From Sedimenticola hydrogenitrophicus (GTDB taxonomy: Bacteria; Pseudomonadota; Gammaproteobacteria; Chromatiales; Chromatiaceae): a stretch of 64,000 nucleotides of DNA. Of the stretch, positions 46,039-55,519 are shown piece after piece. Location: contig NZ_JAQGEI010000009.1 in NCBI RefSeq assembly GCF_029017505.1, positions 88,430 through 152,429 of the forward strand. The letters are read 5' to 3'. The notes below the pieces were generated by a model that had not been told where the DNA came from, ran no database searches, and saw only the letters and a program-made list of their open reading frames with translations. How positions within the stretch are numbered: the first letter of the stretch is position 1; every line of letters begins with the position of its first letter. The translations under genes were made by a program, and so were the position numbers.

Positions 46039-46877
46039 GATTCGACACCTGCTTTGATTCCCACCACGCAGGGTGGATCTATCAGATTATCGCGACGTGC
46101 ACCGAAACGAAGCAAATCGCGCCTCCCGTAGTCGTCTGCGATTTGCTCCGCCAGTTCTCTGACAGTGGTTCCCTTACCTGAACATACGTTGATAGCACCT
46201 TGTCGATGACTTAGCGCGATGTCTGTAATCATTCGACCAGCTTCCTGGACATCCATAAAGTCACGTAGTTGACTACCGCTCGTGAGTTCCGCAGTTTCGC
46301 CTTTCGACAACTTCGCTTTCAGGTATGGCACTAATCGCCTCTCATCCTCGCCTTCGCCATACAAGTAAAAAAGACGGCACCATGCGAATTCGACATCTGT
46401 GACTGCGAAGTATTGTGAAAGCGAAAGGAACACCGCTGCCTTGGTCGCAGCGTAGGGTGTGACAGGCTTCAAGGGGGTATCGACGGATAAATATCCCTGG
46501 CTCAAGTCATATTCAAAACAGGTACCAACACCCACAAATCGACGAACGCCGGAGTCAAGGCAGGCCTTCGCTAGCGTGAGTGTACCGCTTAGGCAGTCAA
46601 GGTTTCGGGGAGACTGGAGATAATGGCCAGGTTCCGCATACCAGGCAACATGAACCACAGTGTCAATGCCATTACATACCTCCTGCCACCAGGTCATGGG
46701 CTCGGTAAATATGTCAGGGGAAACAACCTGCGATTCAATCTGTTTCATCGGTTCGATCCGGTACTCATGACCTTCGCGTACCACTAGACGAAGCTTAACT
46801 GCTTGCCCTTCAAGTGCTTTTAACACTTGGCGCCCGACAAATCCCGTCGCGCCGGTTAGAAGTACAGTTTTGGTCAT
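46035..46877 (-). CDS. NAD(P)-dependent sugar epimerase/reductase
   Basis: Short-chain dehydrogenase of 280 residues. Cofactor loop LLTGATGFVGRQVL at 5-18 and catalytic YAATK near 142. In this context it most likely reduces the 4-keto group of the CDP-sugar after C-methylation. The gene overlaps both neighbours by ATGA. Confidence 0.85.
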   Translation of the reverse strand: MTKTVLLTGATGFVGRQVLKALEGQAVKLRLVVREGHEYRIEPMKQIESQVVSPDIFTEPMTWWQEVCNGIDTVVHVAWYAEPGHYLQSPRNLDCLSGTLTLAKACLDSGVRRFVGVGTCFEYDLSQGYLSVDTPLKPVTPYAATKAAVFLSLSQYFAVTDVEFAWCRLFYLYGEGEDERRLVPYLKAKLSKGETAELTSGSQLRDFMDVQEAGRMITDIALSHRQGAINVCSGKGTTVRELAEQIADDYGRRDLLRFGARRDNLIDPPCVVGIKAGVES

Positions 46878-48097
46878 ACAATCACCATGTTTGGAACCAC
46901 TGTGACAAACCGCACGCCATGTGCGACCAACTCGGAAAGTTGACTCCGTACTTCCTCAGCGATATTCCAAGGCAGAATCACTACATAATCCAGACGATGT
47001 TCCTCTAGCATTGATGGCGAAAGGATCGGGATGTGGCTGCCCGGCAGGAACTTGCCCTGCTTGGCAGGGGCGGCGTCGCAAACGAAGGGCAACAGATCTG
47101 GCTTGATACCGGCGTAGTTCAGTAGGGTGTTACCTTTGGCTGCCGCCCCATAGGCGGCGACTTTCTTGCCCGATCGCTTCTGTTGAATCAAGAATTCGAG
47201 CAGATCATCTTTGACCCGGTCTGCACGGGACTGAAACCTGGTATAGGTGGCGATAACTTGTAAACCACGTCTTGTCTCTTCTGCAAGCAACTCGGTAACC
47301 GCCTGACTGCTCTGCCGTGAGTCATTGCTATGACAGCCGAACACGCGCAGGCTGCCGCCATGGGTGGGTAACTCTTCCACATGCCAAACGCGCAGACCCG
47401 CTGCCTGAAACACCCGACACACAGTATAGAGCGACAGATAGGAGAAGTGCTCGTGATAAACAGTGTCGAACTGGGTGTGCTCGATCAGGAGCATAATGTG
47501 CGGGAATTCCAGGGTGATGGTACCACCGGGTTTGAGTGCTGCTTTCAGTCCCAGAGTGAAATCGTTGATGTCCGGTACATGGGCATAGACATTGTTGCCT
47601 GCAATCAGGTCGGCTTGCTTGCCTTCTGAAACCAGTCTCTTGCCCAGGGCTTCGCCAAAGAATTCACGCAGGACCGGGATGCCCAGTTTTTCGGCCGCCG
47701 CCGCTGTACTGGCAGTTGGTTCGATGCCCAGGCAGGGAATACCCGCCGTGACGAAATTCTTGAGTAGGTAGCCGTCGTTGGAGGCTACTTCGATGACCAG
47801 GCTGTCTTTGGTAAGGCTCAATTGTTGTGTCATCTTTTCGGCGTAACGCGCGGCATGCGCCAACCAACTGCTGGAGGTGCTGGAGAAGTAGGCGTAGTCG
47901 GGGCTGAACAGCTCATCAGGTTGGGCATAATCCTCTGTCTGCACCAGCCAACACTGGTCACAGACCTTGATCTTGAGCGGGTAGTAAGTTTCCGGGTGCG
48001 TCAGGTCGTCCGCGGTGAGATATGCATTCGAGGGGGGGGCGAAGCCCAGATCAATAAAGGTGTGGCGGAGCGGGGTATCGCAGTGGCGACAGTTCAT
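46874..48097 (-). CDS. NDP-sugar C-methyltransferase (zinc-binding, NovU/TylCIII type)
   Basis: 407 residues in three domains: an N-terminal zinc knuckle (CRHCDTPL ... CDQCWLVQ), the SAM domain with EVASNDGYLLKNF near 106 and EHFSYLSLYTV, and a C-terminal domain with AAYGAAAKGNTLLNYAG and KQGKFLPGSHIPI. Enzymes of this family add a methyl to C-3 or C-5 of 4-keto-6-deoxysugars. Directly after rfbG and an epimerase, it points to a branched deoxyhexose. Confidence 0.87.
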   Translation of the reverse strand: MNCRHCDTPLRHTFIDLGFAPPSNAYLTADDLTHPETYYPLKIKVCDQCWLVQTEDYAQPDELFSPDYAYFSSTSSSWLAHAARYAEKMTQQLSLTKDSLVIEVASNDGYLLKNFVTAGIPCLGIEPTASTAAAAEKLGIPVLREFFGEALGKRLVSEGKQADLIAGNNVYAHVPDINDFTLGLKAALKPGGTITLEFPHIMLLIEHTQFDTVYHEHFSYLSLYTVCRVFQAAGLRVWHVEELPTHGGSLRVFGCHSNDSRQSSQAVTELLAEETRRGLQVIATYTRFQSRADRVKDDLLEFLIQQKRSGKKVAAYGAAAKGNTLLNYAGIKPDLLPFVCDAAPAKQGKFLPGSHIPILSPSMLEEHRLDYVVILPWNIAEEVRSQLSELVAHGVRFVTVVPNMVIV

Positions 48098-48654
48098 AGC
48101 GCTAAGCCTGAAAAGTTCTGATCGATCATTGGGTGATGCGCATCCCGACTGGAGAGTTCAGTTATTTCAAGCGGCCAGTTAATGGCCAGCGTTGAATCTT
48201 GTGGATTCAATCCCGCCTCTGCTTCGGCATGGTAGGGCGCAGAATGACAATACAGTAGTTCAACTTCATCGGTTAGTGCCTGAAAACCATGTGCAAAACC
48301 TTCGGGTATCAGTAACGCACGGCAGTTGTCTGCCGAAAGCTCTTCGGCATGCCAATGGAGGAAGGAGGGTGAGATCGTGCGAAGATCCATGGCGACATCC
48401 CATACCTTGCCGCGTATGCAGCTTACCAGTTTCATTTCTGCGTGGGGTGGGTGTTGGAAATGCATTCCACGCACCGTACCGCGCTGGGTTGTATAGGTAT
48501 GATTGATTTGCGCTAGGGGTTTATGCCATCCGGCAACTGCAAGCTCTTCGGCGCAGAACAGACGCGACAGGAATCCCCGGTTGTCACCCAGGCGTTGACG
48601 CTCAACCAATTTCAGGCCCGCCAGAGGTGTGTCAAAGATAGTAAAACGGTTCAC
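48094..48654 (-). CDS. dTDP-4-dehydrorhamnose 3,5-epimerase family protein
   Basis: 186-residue cupin epimerase. RGMHFQHPPHAEMKLVSCIRGKVWDVAMDLR contains the catalytic His and the typical strand, and LIPEGFAHGFQAL follows. As the rest of the locus is CDP-linked and lacks rmlA/rmlB, the substrate is probably the CDP-4-keto-6-deoxy sugar, epimerised at C-3 and/or C-5. GTG start overlaps the rfbG stop. Confidence 0.87.
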   Translation of the reverse strand: MNRFTIFDTPLAGLKLVERQRLGDNRGFLSRLFCAEELAVAGWHKPLAQINHTYTTQRGTVRGMHFQHPPHAEMKLVSCIRGKVWDVAMDLRTISPSFLHWHAEELSADNCRALLIPEGFAHGFQALTDEVELLYCHSAPYHAEAEAGLNPQDSTLAINWPLEITELSSRDAHHPMIDQNFSGLAL

Positions 48655-49721
48655 TTCAAACGCTCGTAGGCCGCGATTTGAGCCTCACAGCGCGCTCGTG
48701 CCTCTTCGCCCTGATGCTGGTCGCGATACCACTTCATGGTATGTTTGATCGCATCGCTGAGCAGCCACCGGGGCTTGACGCCGAGCGTGTGACAGGATTT
48801 TGTAACCTCCAGGGCCAACAAGCCCGCCTCATGGGGCCCATCGATATTGTCCTTGTAGCTTACTTCGCCGCTGCCATAGACGCTGCGGGCAATTTCCACC
48901 ACTTCGCGCACGGTCGCCACGTCGTTCGTCTCCGGCCCGAAGTTGTAGGCGCCCGCCAGTGCGGGTTGATACCAGAGTTTCTCTGCAAGGGTCAAATAGC
49001 CGGCCAGCGGTTCCAGCACATGTTGCCATGGGCGGATTGCCTCGGGGCTGCGAATCTCCAGGATTCGCCCCGATTGCCATGCCCGTATCGCATCGGGAAT
49101 CAATCGATCTTCAGACCAGTCTCCGCCACCAATGACATTGCCGGCGCGGGCGCTTGCAACGGCAGTGCCTTGCGTCGCGAGAAAGCCATCACGATAGCTC
49201 GCAATCACCAATTCGCTGGCCGCCTTGCTGGCGCTGTAGGGGTCGTGGCCACCCAGTGCATCGTCCTCACGGTAGGGCCATAGCCACTCATTGTTACGAT
49301 AGACCTTGTCGGTCGTCACCATCACCGCTACACGCACACTGTCCAGCCCGCGCAAAGCATCCAACACATGAGTCGTCCCCATGATATTGGTGGCGAAGGT
49401 CTCTACAGGGTTGCGATAGCTGGCCCGTACCAATGGCTGCGCAGCCAGGTGAAACACAAGGTCAGGCTGGACTTGCTTAATCAGGGGGGTTAGCGCTGCG
49501 CTATCACGAATATCCTCTAAATGACTCTCGCAAAGCGCTTCTATACCGGCTAGCGTGAACAGATTCGGTGTGGTACACGGGGGCAAGCTGATACCGGTCA
49601 CCTTGGCGCCGAGCCGATGCAACCAAAGTGTCAACCAAGATCCCTTGAATCCGGTATGCCCGGTGACCAGGACTCGTTTGCCTCGCCAGAAACCGCTACT
49701 CGACCGCGTTGGTTCTGTCAT
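48651..49721 (-). CDS. rfbG: CDP-glucose 4,6-dehydratase
   Basis: Makes CDP-4-keto-6-deoxyglucose. SDR fold: [18 protein letters not shown] near residue 18, the H-T-G-F-K-G signature distinguishing CDP-glucose dehydratases, and active-site [10 protein letters not shown] near 157. ATG 49721 (MTEPTRSS) overlaps the rfbF stop (ATGA); the frame has 12 more codons upstream. About 356 aa. Confidence 0.93.
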   Translation of the reverse strand: MTEPTRSSSGFWRGKRVLVTGHTGFKGSWLTLWLHRLGAKVTGISLPPCTTPNLFTLAGIEALCESHLEDIRDSAALTPLIKQVQPDLVFHLAAQPLVRASYRNPVETFATNIMGTTHVLDALRGLDSVRVAVMVTTDKVYRNNEWLWPYREDDALGGHDPYSASKAASELVIASYRDGFLATQGTAVASARAGNVIGGGDWSEDRLIPDAIRAWQSGRILEIRSPEAIRPWQHVLEPLAGYLTLAEKLWYQPALAGAYNFGPETNDVATVREVVEIARSVYGSGEVSYKDNIDGPHEAGLLALEVTKSCHTLGVKPRWLLSDAIKHTMKWYRDQHQGEEARARCEAQIAAYERLK

Positions 49722-50491
49722 GGCCAGATTTTCCAGGGTGCCCTTCCTGACACCCATAATTCTTCGAGATAATTTTTGTCACGCAGGGTATCCATCGGCT
49801 GCCAGAAGCCCTGATGCTCAAAGGCAATCATCTCACCCATGGCGGCAAGTTGCGTCAGCGGTGTACTCTCCCAACTGCTTTGGTCACCTTTGATTAGGTC
49901 AAGCACCTTGGGTGACAGGACGAAAAATCCACCATTGATCAATCCGCCGTCACCCCGCGGCTTCTCAATAAAACCGGTAACCTGATCACCCGTTCGAACG
50001 AGCGCACCATAGCGGCCCGGTGGTTGAACGGCGGTAACCGTTGCCAGTTTCCCATGTTGATGATGAAACATGATGCTTTTTGCGATATCGACATCACTTA
50101 CGCCATCGCCATAGGTAAAGCAGAATGCCTCCTCATCCTTGATGTAATCTTCGACTCGTTTGAGACGGCCTCCGGTAAGCGTATTTTCGCCGGTATCTAC
50201 CAAGGTAACCCGCCAAGGTTCAGCCTTCTGCTGATGTACTTCCATTTTGTTGTATTCCATGTCAAACGTGACATCCGACATGTGCAGGAAATAATTTGCG
50301 AAATACTCCTTGATAAGGTACCCCTTGTAACCACAGCAAATCACAAAATCATTCACACCATGGGCTGAATACAGCTTCATGATATGCCAGAGGACCGGCA
50401 TACCGCCGATCTCTATCATGGGTTTTGGCTTGAGATGGGTTTCTTCAGAGATACGGGTACCCAGACCACCCGCCAGAATAACCGCTTTCAT
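49718..50491 (-). CDS. rfbF: glucose-1-phosphate cytidylyltransferase
   Basis: Activates glucose-1-phosphate with CTP to CDP-glucose, entry to the sugar pathway. Nucleotide loop [20 protein letters not shown] at 6-25, metal Asp in [10 protein letters not shown], and [19 protein letters not shown]. 257 aa, full family length. The donor pathway therefore starts from the cell's glucose-1-phosphate pool, shared with galU downstream of pilA's promoter region. Confidence 0.94.
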   Translation of the reverse strand: MKAVILAGGLGTRISEETHLKPKPMIEIGGMPVLWHIMKLYSAHGVNDFVICCGYKGYLIKEYFANYFLHMSDVTFDMEYNKMEVHQQKAEPWRVTLVDTGENTLTGGRLKRVEDYIKDEEAFCFTYGDGVSDVDIAKSIMFHHQHGKLATVTAVQPPGRYGALVRTGDQVTGFIEKPRGDGGLINGGFFVLSPKVLDLIKGDQSSWESTPLTQLAAMGEMIAFEHQGFWQPMDTLRDKNYLEELWVSGRAPWKIWP

Positions 50492-50567
50492 AGCAGACCC
50501 CTGTTCAAACTCACCTCATCAAAGGCAGCTAATACGATAAGACTCAGGATCGATGCACACATACTGG

Positions 50568-51428
50568 TCAGTTTGACCTGTTGGAATACATGAGTTGGGT
50601 TATCTGCTCAGAGACCAGGCCGATAAGAAAAATTATCACTGAGGTAGAAAGCAGTAGTGCGCTCATGTTGGTGAACCTGCCTATCGATAAGTAGGTATAT
50701 AGATAGTAAACGATACCGGTAAGAAAAAATGCGAAGCTGATGGGAACAAACAGCTTTAGCGGTGAATATAGACTGCCTATTTTGAAAATGATCAGTAGGA
50801 AGCGGATACCATCCTTGATGGGATGAATGTGGCTTTTTCCTTCCCGTTTTGCAGCGATGATGGGTTCATAGGCAACCGTGTATCCAGCCCTGAAAAAGGC
50901 CATGGTGCTGGTCGTTGGATAAGAGAAACCGTTGGGCAGCAGGTAGAGGAATTCCCTGAATTTGTCTGCCCGAACAGCCCGGAATCCGGATGTCAGATCT
51001 TCCACGTTGTGATTGACCATGAAACTGGCCAGGCGGTTATAGAACTGGTTGGCCGCCAGTCTGCCTATCGACGCCTGTGAGCCCGTACTCCGGGCGCCCA
51101 CGACCATGTCGTACCCCTCATGGAGTTTTTCCAGCAATCGGGCGATGTCATCTGGGTTGTGTTGGCCGTCACCATCCATAAAAACCAGGATATCTCCACT
51201 TGCCATTCTGGCCCCCGTCTTAATGGCGGCGCCGTTGCCCGTACTATAGGGATGGCTGAAGACCGTCGCACCGTTATCCTTGGCGATCTCCGGGGTTTTG
51301 TCAGTGGAGCCATCATCGACCACAATTATTTCGGCTGTGGGTTGGACGGTTTTTATCTGGCGAAGCAGCCCGCCAAGGGAAATGGATTCGTTTTTGGCTG
51401 GAATTATTATACTGATTGTTTTGGACAT
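50568..51428 (-). CDS. polyprenyl-phosphate glycosyltransferase (ArnC/DPM1-like GT2)
   Basis: 286 residues. GT2 domain with IIIPAKNESISLGGLL, VVDDGSTDKT and FMDGDGQHNPDD, ending in two transmembrane helices (LFVPISFAFFLTGIVYYLY, LLLSTSVIIFLIGLVSEQ). This design loads a sugar on undecaprenyl phosphate at the cytoplasmic face. It would make the lipid-linked donor for the GT-C enzymes upstream. Confidence 0.85.
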   Translation of the reverse strand: MSKTISIIIPAKNESISLGGLLRQIKTVQPTAEIIVVDDGSTDKTPEIAKDNGATVFSHPYSTGNGAAIKTGARMASGDILVFMDGDGQHNPDDIARLLEKLHEGYDMVVGARSTGSQASIGRLAANQFYNRLASFMVNHNVEDLTSGFRAVRADKFREFLYLLPNGFSYPTTSTMAFFRAGYTVAYEPIIAAKREGKSHIHPIKDGIRFLLIIFKIGSLYSPLKLFVPISFAFFLTGIVYYLYTYLSIGRFTNMSALLLSTSVIIFLIGLVSEQITQLMYSNRSN

Positions 51429-51631
51429 AGTATTTGAAGGCTCTCTAAGTTCCGTTAAGCGACTTATATTCCTGTCTGCTGGAAATCAACGATGTTACTA
51501 TACTATGACCAATATACATAATTATATCAATTGCTTATCTGTTTATCGCGCAATGATGTCTACCCATGTCAGGATGAAAAACTTGACCAAGGTTATCGGT
51601 AGCACCTGGGCATTATCTGACTATTATCGAC

Positions 51632-52549
51632 TCAATGTGCTATAAACTTGCCGCGTAACTTGATGGGAATTGTTGTCGTCAATAGAATCAAATCCGCAAC
51701 AAGGACTATCACTCTATAACTTGCAAGAATTGCTATTAGATTTTCTACACGTAAGTCGGATAGAAACAACTCGGTACCTACATATTCAGACACACCTAAG
51801 CCTTGGGGTGCAAAAATGGCAATGAATCCTACGCCCCAAGAGAAGATATATATTCCAGCCATTTCAAGTGTGGAGTTGAAGAATTCAATACTGGAGAAGG
51901 CGTTCAAGAAGGCGGCGAAGGATAGGCCTACAAAAAACCACTGTAAAGCGATAATCAAAACAGAAAAAAAGTAATCAGAAGACCTGTAGACTAACGAGTT
52001 CTTGAAGAATAGTCGCTTCGTGATGGCTGGAAATATGGCGATCACTATTATTGAAAATGGCACTGCCAGAATCGCGATGTTAGCCCATCCTGATTGCAGA
52101 TAAGAAAGTTGACTAACGACTAAACCCCCAAGAAGTAGGGTGATAGACGCCACCATGAAGATTTCGAAAAGTATATAAATTGTTATAGACCTGACGGGGA
52201 TCCCGATTTTTTGGTAATCGCTGGCTCGTGATGCTGTATGCCAAATGCCACCGGGCAAATATTTCGCAGGTAATCTTCTGGCGTATATGTAAAATGCCTG
52301 AGAGTAGTTTATGTTGTTGTCGGTAGCCCTGAAGGCTACTGTTGTTACAAGTGGTGAAAGAAAATGCATTAATAGAAACAGTAGAATAGACGCTGCAAAA
52401 TATATACTTTCTGATTCAGTAGTCAATTGTCCCAGAAGATCTCTCGAAGCATAGATATAATAACCTAAATAGGCTAGTGCAAAAGGGGTGAATAGGATTT
52501 TGAGCCAATTCAGCCCTGTCTTGGTAAGGAAAGTTATCGTCTTCTGCAC
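51632..52549 (-). CDS. flippase-like membrane protein (LPG-synthase TM / UPF0104 type)
   Basis: 305 residues with about eight transmembrane helices and the short signatures RRLPAKYLPGGIWHTASR and IFAPQGLGVSEYVG of the lysylphosphatidylglycerol-synthase membrane domain family. Members near glycosyltransferases are thought to help lipid-linked sugar handling, but the function is unproven. It lies one base after the GT2 upstream. AT-rich compared with the core. Confidence 0.75.
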   Translation of the reverse strand: MQKTITFLTKTGLNWLKILFTPFALAYLGYYIYASRDLLGQLTTESESIYFAASILLFLLMHFLSPLVTTVAFRATDNNINYSQAFYIYARRLPAKYLPGGIWHTASRASDYQKIGIPVRSITIYILFEIFMVASITLLLGGLVVSQLSYLQSGWANIAILAVPFSIIVIAIFPAITKRLFFKNSLVYRSSDYFFSVLIIALQWFFVGLSFAAFLNAFSSIEFFNSTLEMAGIYIFSWGVGFIAIFAPQGLGVSEYVGTELFLSDLRVENLIAILASYRVIVLVADLILLTTTIPIKLRGKFIAH

Positions 52550-52550
52550 A

Positions 52551-53405
52551 TTATTCTCGTATAAACTTTCCGGCGATATATCGTATTGGGAATGACAGGA
52601 AAAGATTAACTAAAATCAGTGACTTTATATGTAGTTGTATATTTGAGCTTGCAACGATTCTTATAAGTTCAATGGGTAAGCGGGCAAGTGGCAAAAATTT
52701 GGAAATTCGAGATTTTGCCAATAAGTATTGATTGCTCTTATATCGTTTTATCTTTTCACTATATGTCTGCTCGTTCCTGAACTCTCTTCGAGACCAAACG
52801 GCATCTGACCTGTAGGCAAAATTACCGTGCAAACAGAGATTGGTGAGTATCAATAAATCACTGCCGACAGTATTGATAATAGAAGTAGAACGGAGAAGTT
52901 CGGTGTTTATCAATCCTAGTACAGGATGCATATTTCCCCAGAATACCATGTTGAATCGTGAGATTATGGAGAGACCTGATGTATCAAATCCCCCTGACAC
53001 TCTATTTAGTGAATCACCATTACTTGATATCCAGAATGCGGGGCCAAAGCATAATACTGTATTGCTACTCTCTGTAAGTGCTTCATGACAGATGCTTATG
53101 AATCTTTTGTTCCATAGATCATGGCCAGAAGCCCACATGAAATATTCACCATTTGCCATAGTAAGTGCATACTCAAAATTAAACCCAGGACCCCTGTTGA
53201 TTTTATGTCGATGATAGACGATTGACGGATGGTTTGATGCGTATCGTTGGCAAATGATTGAGGTGCCATCATCGGAGCTGTTGTCGGATATTACGATTTC
53301 AAGATTTGGGTAGTCTTGAGAAAGTAATGAGTCCAATGTTTTTGAAATATATTTTTCTTCGTTGTATACGGGGACACCGACTGATATTAGAGGATATGAG
53401 TGCAT
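52551..53405 (-). CDS. family 2 glycosyltransferase
   Basis: 284 residues. SVGVPVYNEEKYISKTLDSLLSQDYPNLEIVISDNSSDDGT is the GT-A nucleotide-binding part, and the DxD-like MWASGHDLWNKRF is an unusual variant. A hydrophobic tail (IKSLILVNLFLSFPIRYI) may bind the membrane. It could extend a glycan on the lipid carrier. AT-rich gene. Confidence 0.85.
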   Translation of the reverse strand: MHSYPLISVGVPVYNEEKYISKTLDSLLSQDYPNLEIVISDNSSDDGTSIICQRYASNHPSIVYHRHKINRGPGFNFEYALTMANGEYFMWASGHDLWNKRFISICHEALTESSNTVLCFGPAFWISSNGDSLNRVSGGFDTSGLSIISRFNMVFWGNMHPVLGLINTELLRSTSIINTVGSDLLILTNLCLHGNFAYRSDAVWSRREFRNEQTYSEKIKRYKSNQYLLAKSRISKFLPLARLPIELIRIVASSNIQLHIKSLILVNLFLSFPIRYIAGKFIRE

Positions 53406-53518
53406 AGTTGAGTTATCACTTCTAAATTTAAATCTATAATGGCAGTTGGATTTGTAGGTGTAGGCCAGTCATTTTACGTCATGTGGCTGCTTCATTTAAT
53501 GCTTCCTGGGAATTTCTA

Positions 53519-55507
53519 TTAACTCGAATATCCTGTTATCAATGTGGTAGGTTTTGAGGTTGTGTTATTGGCGTTGATCTTTTCAATAAGGAATTTTTCG
53601 AGATTCTCTATGGATTCTTTCCATTGATGCCTTTTGAAAATGTTCTTTGGCGAATGCTTGCGGGCATCATGGACTATTTGTAGTGCCTCTTTATAGAGTT
53701 CTGCGCTTACCAGCGTTGTAAACATCGAAGATAATGTTTCTATTGTGGGTTTAATACTATGTGCGCTCTCTAAATGGTGCATAGTCAAGTTCAAATCTTT
53801 TTTAGCTATTGAAATTCTCGATAATTCAAGGTGGAGGTTATAAACGGCAACTTCCTGGTTTCGAAAGTGCTTGTTTTTCAGCAAGGTATTCCCGAGGATA
53901 TTAATATCCTCTAAATTAAGATAAGTACAGTCATCTTTTTGTTCGATGTCAATTAGATTGTGAAGAGCATCCAGAGCAGCTCCAGAGTATTCCATAGTGC
54001 TAGATCGAAGTACCACATTATGGAATTTTTCCGATAAAGCGTCACGCTCATCCTTGAAACACCCAAGTTGCAGTGTTTGTAAGGCTAAACCGCTATCATT
54101 TGGCATCCTTTCGCTAGCGCTATTGATCACCTTATCTGCCTTTTCTCTGTTGTTGTTATATACCAGTTTTTGTGAATAATTTTGGGCGGCCCTTGGAGAG
54201 TAGGGATGATATTGGTACCACATTTTTGCTGCTAGTAGCTGATTTCCCCAAAGAGATATTGTTTGAGTGAGTAAAAAACCAAACATGAACGGGTAAATGG
54301 CAATCATCCATTTTTGTTTTAGGCTTGTGACCCGTTGTATTTGTAAACATGCAAACAGTATTACAAATATTATCCCAAGGCTTGGCAGATAATTTCTATG
54401 TTCAAAATAGAGTTCAAGCGGGAAAATCGTAGACTCTAATATGTGTCCGCACATGAACCATAAAATGCCAAGTGCAAGTATAGGTGCGCCTCGTCGTGTA
54501 TAGACTGCAATGACTGTAGAAGCAATCAATGTTATTGCGGCAAAAAATGATTTAAACGACCAGATCCAAATAGCCTGATCATCATGGTATGGACCCATGA
54601 GAGATATATTTGGTGCAATTATTTGCAGTATATATTTCCAAAGGATTACGGATTCGGTAGCTAATCTTTCGTTAAGAGTAAAGTTACGGGTGCCATAGCT
54701 TGCAAGGATACTATCCCATGTGAAAATGTAATAAAGTAGAAGGAAAGCGATCGGTGTAATAAATATCATCCCTTTCCATAACGTAAATATTTTTTGTTGA
54801 GTTTTATTAAGCAGTGGAGGTTTAATTATTGTTACTTCCAGGGCCAGAGCATAGAGGGGAAGCAATGCTCCATTTTCCTTACATAGAGCTGACAAGATAG
54901 TGCATCCGATAACTCCTGACCCCATTAACAAATAAGCTCTCCTTGGATTGTGGCTTAGTAGAGCGCGACCTCGTAGATAGAGATTCAGTCCGATTAAAGA
55001 AAACATGGCAGCGAGAAGAGTCATCCGCTGAATAGTCATTAGCACTGCTGAACTGTTAAATGGATGCAATACCCAGACAGCAGTTACAAGTAGGGCTATC
55101 CATGTGGCCTCATGACTGTTGAATTCCAAGTTTTTTTGGAAGATTTGCAGTACCAGAAGTGTAACAAGAAGGGCGTTGATTAAGTGTATAAGGGTGTTGG
55201 TGCGAATTAATTCTGATGTAAAATCCGGCCAGTAATGTTTCTGTAACATGAAGGTTAATAGAGAGATGGGGCGGCCTAATGGACCAGCCTTTCCATCCGT
55301 GAGGAATGTTAGGGCGGAATCGGTGTTTGTAACGGATGATAATCCAGACAGATTTTGGGAGTCGTCAAATCCGGGGCCGGCACTGAAACCATATTGATAA
55401 ATAAAGTAAGTGGAGAAAAGCAGTGCGAGGAGCAACGCGATCTGGAAAAAAGAAGTCCACGTATACCTTTTTACGGTATCTGGTGCTTTGTGGTTTGAAG
55501 AAATCAT
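53519..55507 (-). CDS. GT-C membrane glycosyltransferase candidate with TPR-like tail (paralogue 2)
   Basis: 662 residues: 11-12 membrane helices (1-420) then a soluble helical tail. The first periplasmic loop has the acidic GPGFDDSQN typical of GT-C active sites; LGRPISLLTFML, SALCKENGALLPLYAL and the marker HILESTIFPLELYFEHRNYLPS are shared with the next gene. It resembles TfpW/PglL-type pilin oligosaccharyltransferases in layout. It follows its paralogue by 12 bp. Alternative: a lipid-A or O-antigen glycosyltransferase. Confidence 0.7.
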   Translation of the reverse strand: MISSNHKAPDTVKRYTWTSFFQIALLLALLFSTYFIYQYGFSAGPGFDDSQNLSGLSSVTNTDSALTFLTDGKAGPLGRPISLLTFMLQKHYWPDFTSELIRTNTLIHLINALLVTLLVLQIFQKNLEFNSHEATWIALLVTAVWVLHPFNSSAVLMTIQRMTLLAAMFSLIGLNLYLRGRALLSHNPRRAYLLMGSGVIGCTILSALCKENGALLPLYALALEVTIIKPPLLNKTQQKIFTLWKGMIFITPIAFLLLYYIFTWDSILASYGTRNFTLNERLATESVILWKYILQIIAPNISLMGPYHDDQAIWIWSFKSFFAAITLIASTVIAVYTRRGAPILALGILWFMCGHILESTIFPLELYFEHRNYLPSLGIIFVILFACLQIQRVTSLKQKWMIAIYPFMFGFLLTQTISLWGNQLLAAKMWYQYHPYSPRAAQNYSQKLVYNNNREKADKVINSASERMPNDSGLALQTLQLGCFKDERDALSEKFHNVVLRSSTMEYSGAALDALHNLIDIEQKDDCTYLNLEDINILGNTLLKNKHFRNQEVAVYNLHLELSRISIAKKDLNLTMHHLESAHSIKPTIETLSSMFTTLVSAELYKEALQIVHDARKHSPKNIFKRHQWKESIENLEKFLIEKINANNTTSKPTTLITGYSS

Positions 55508-55519
55508 TATTATCTCAGC

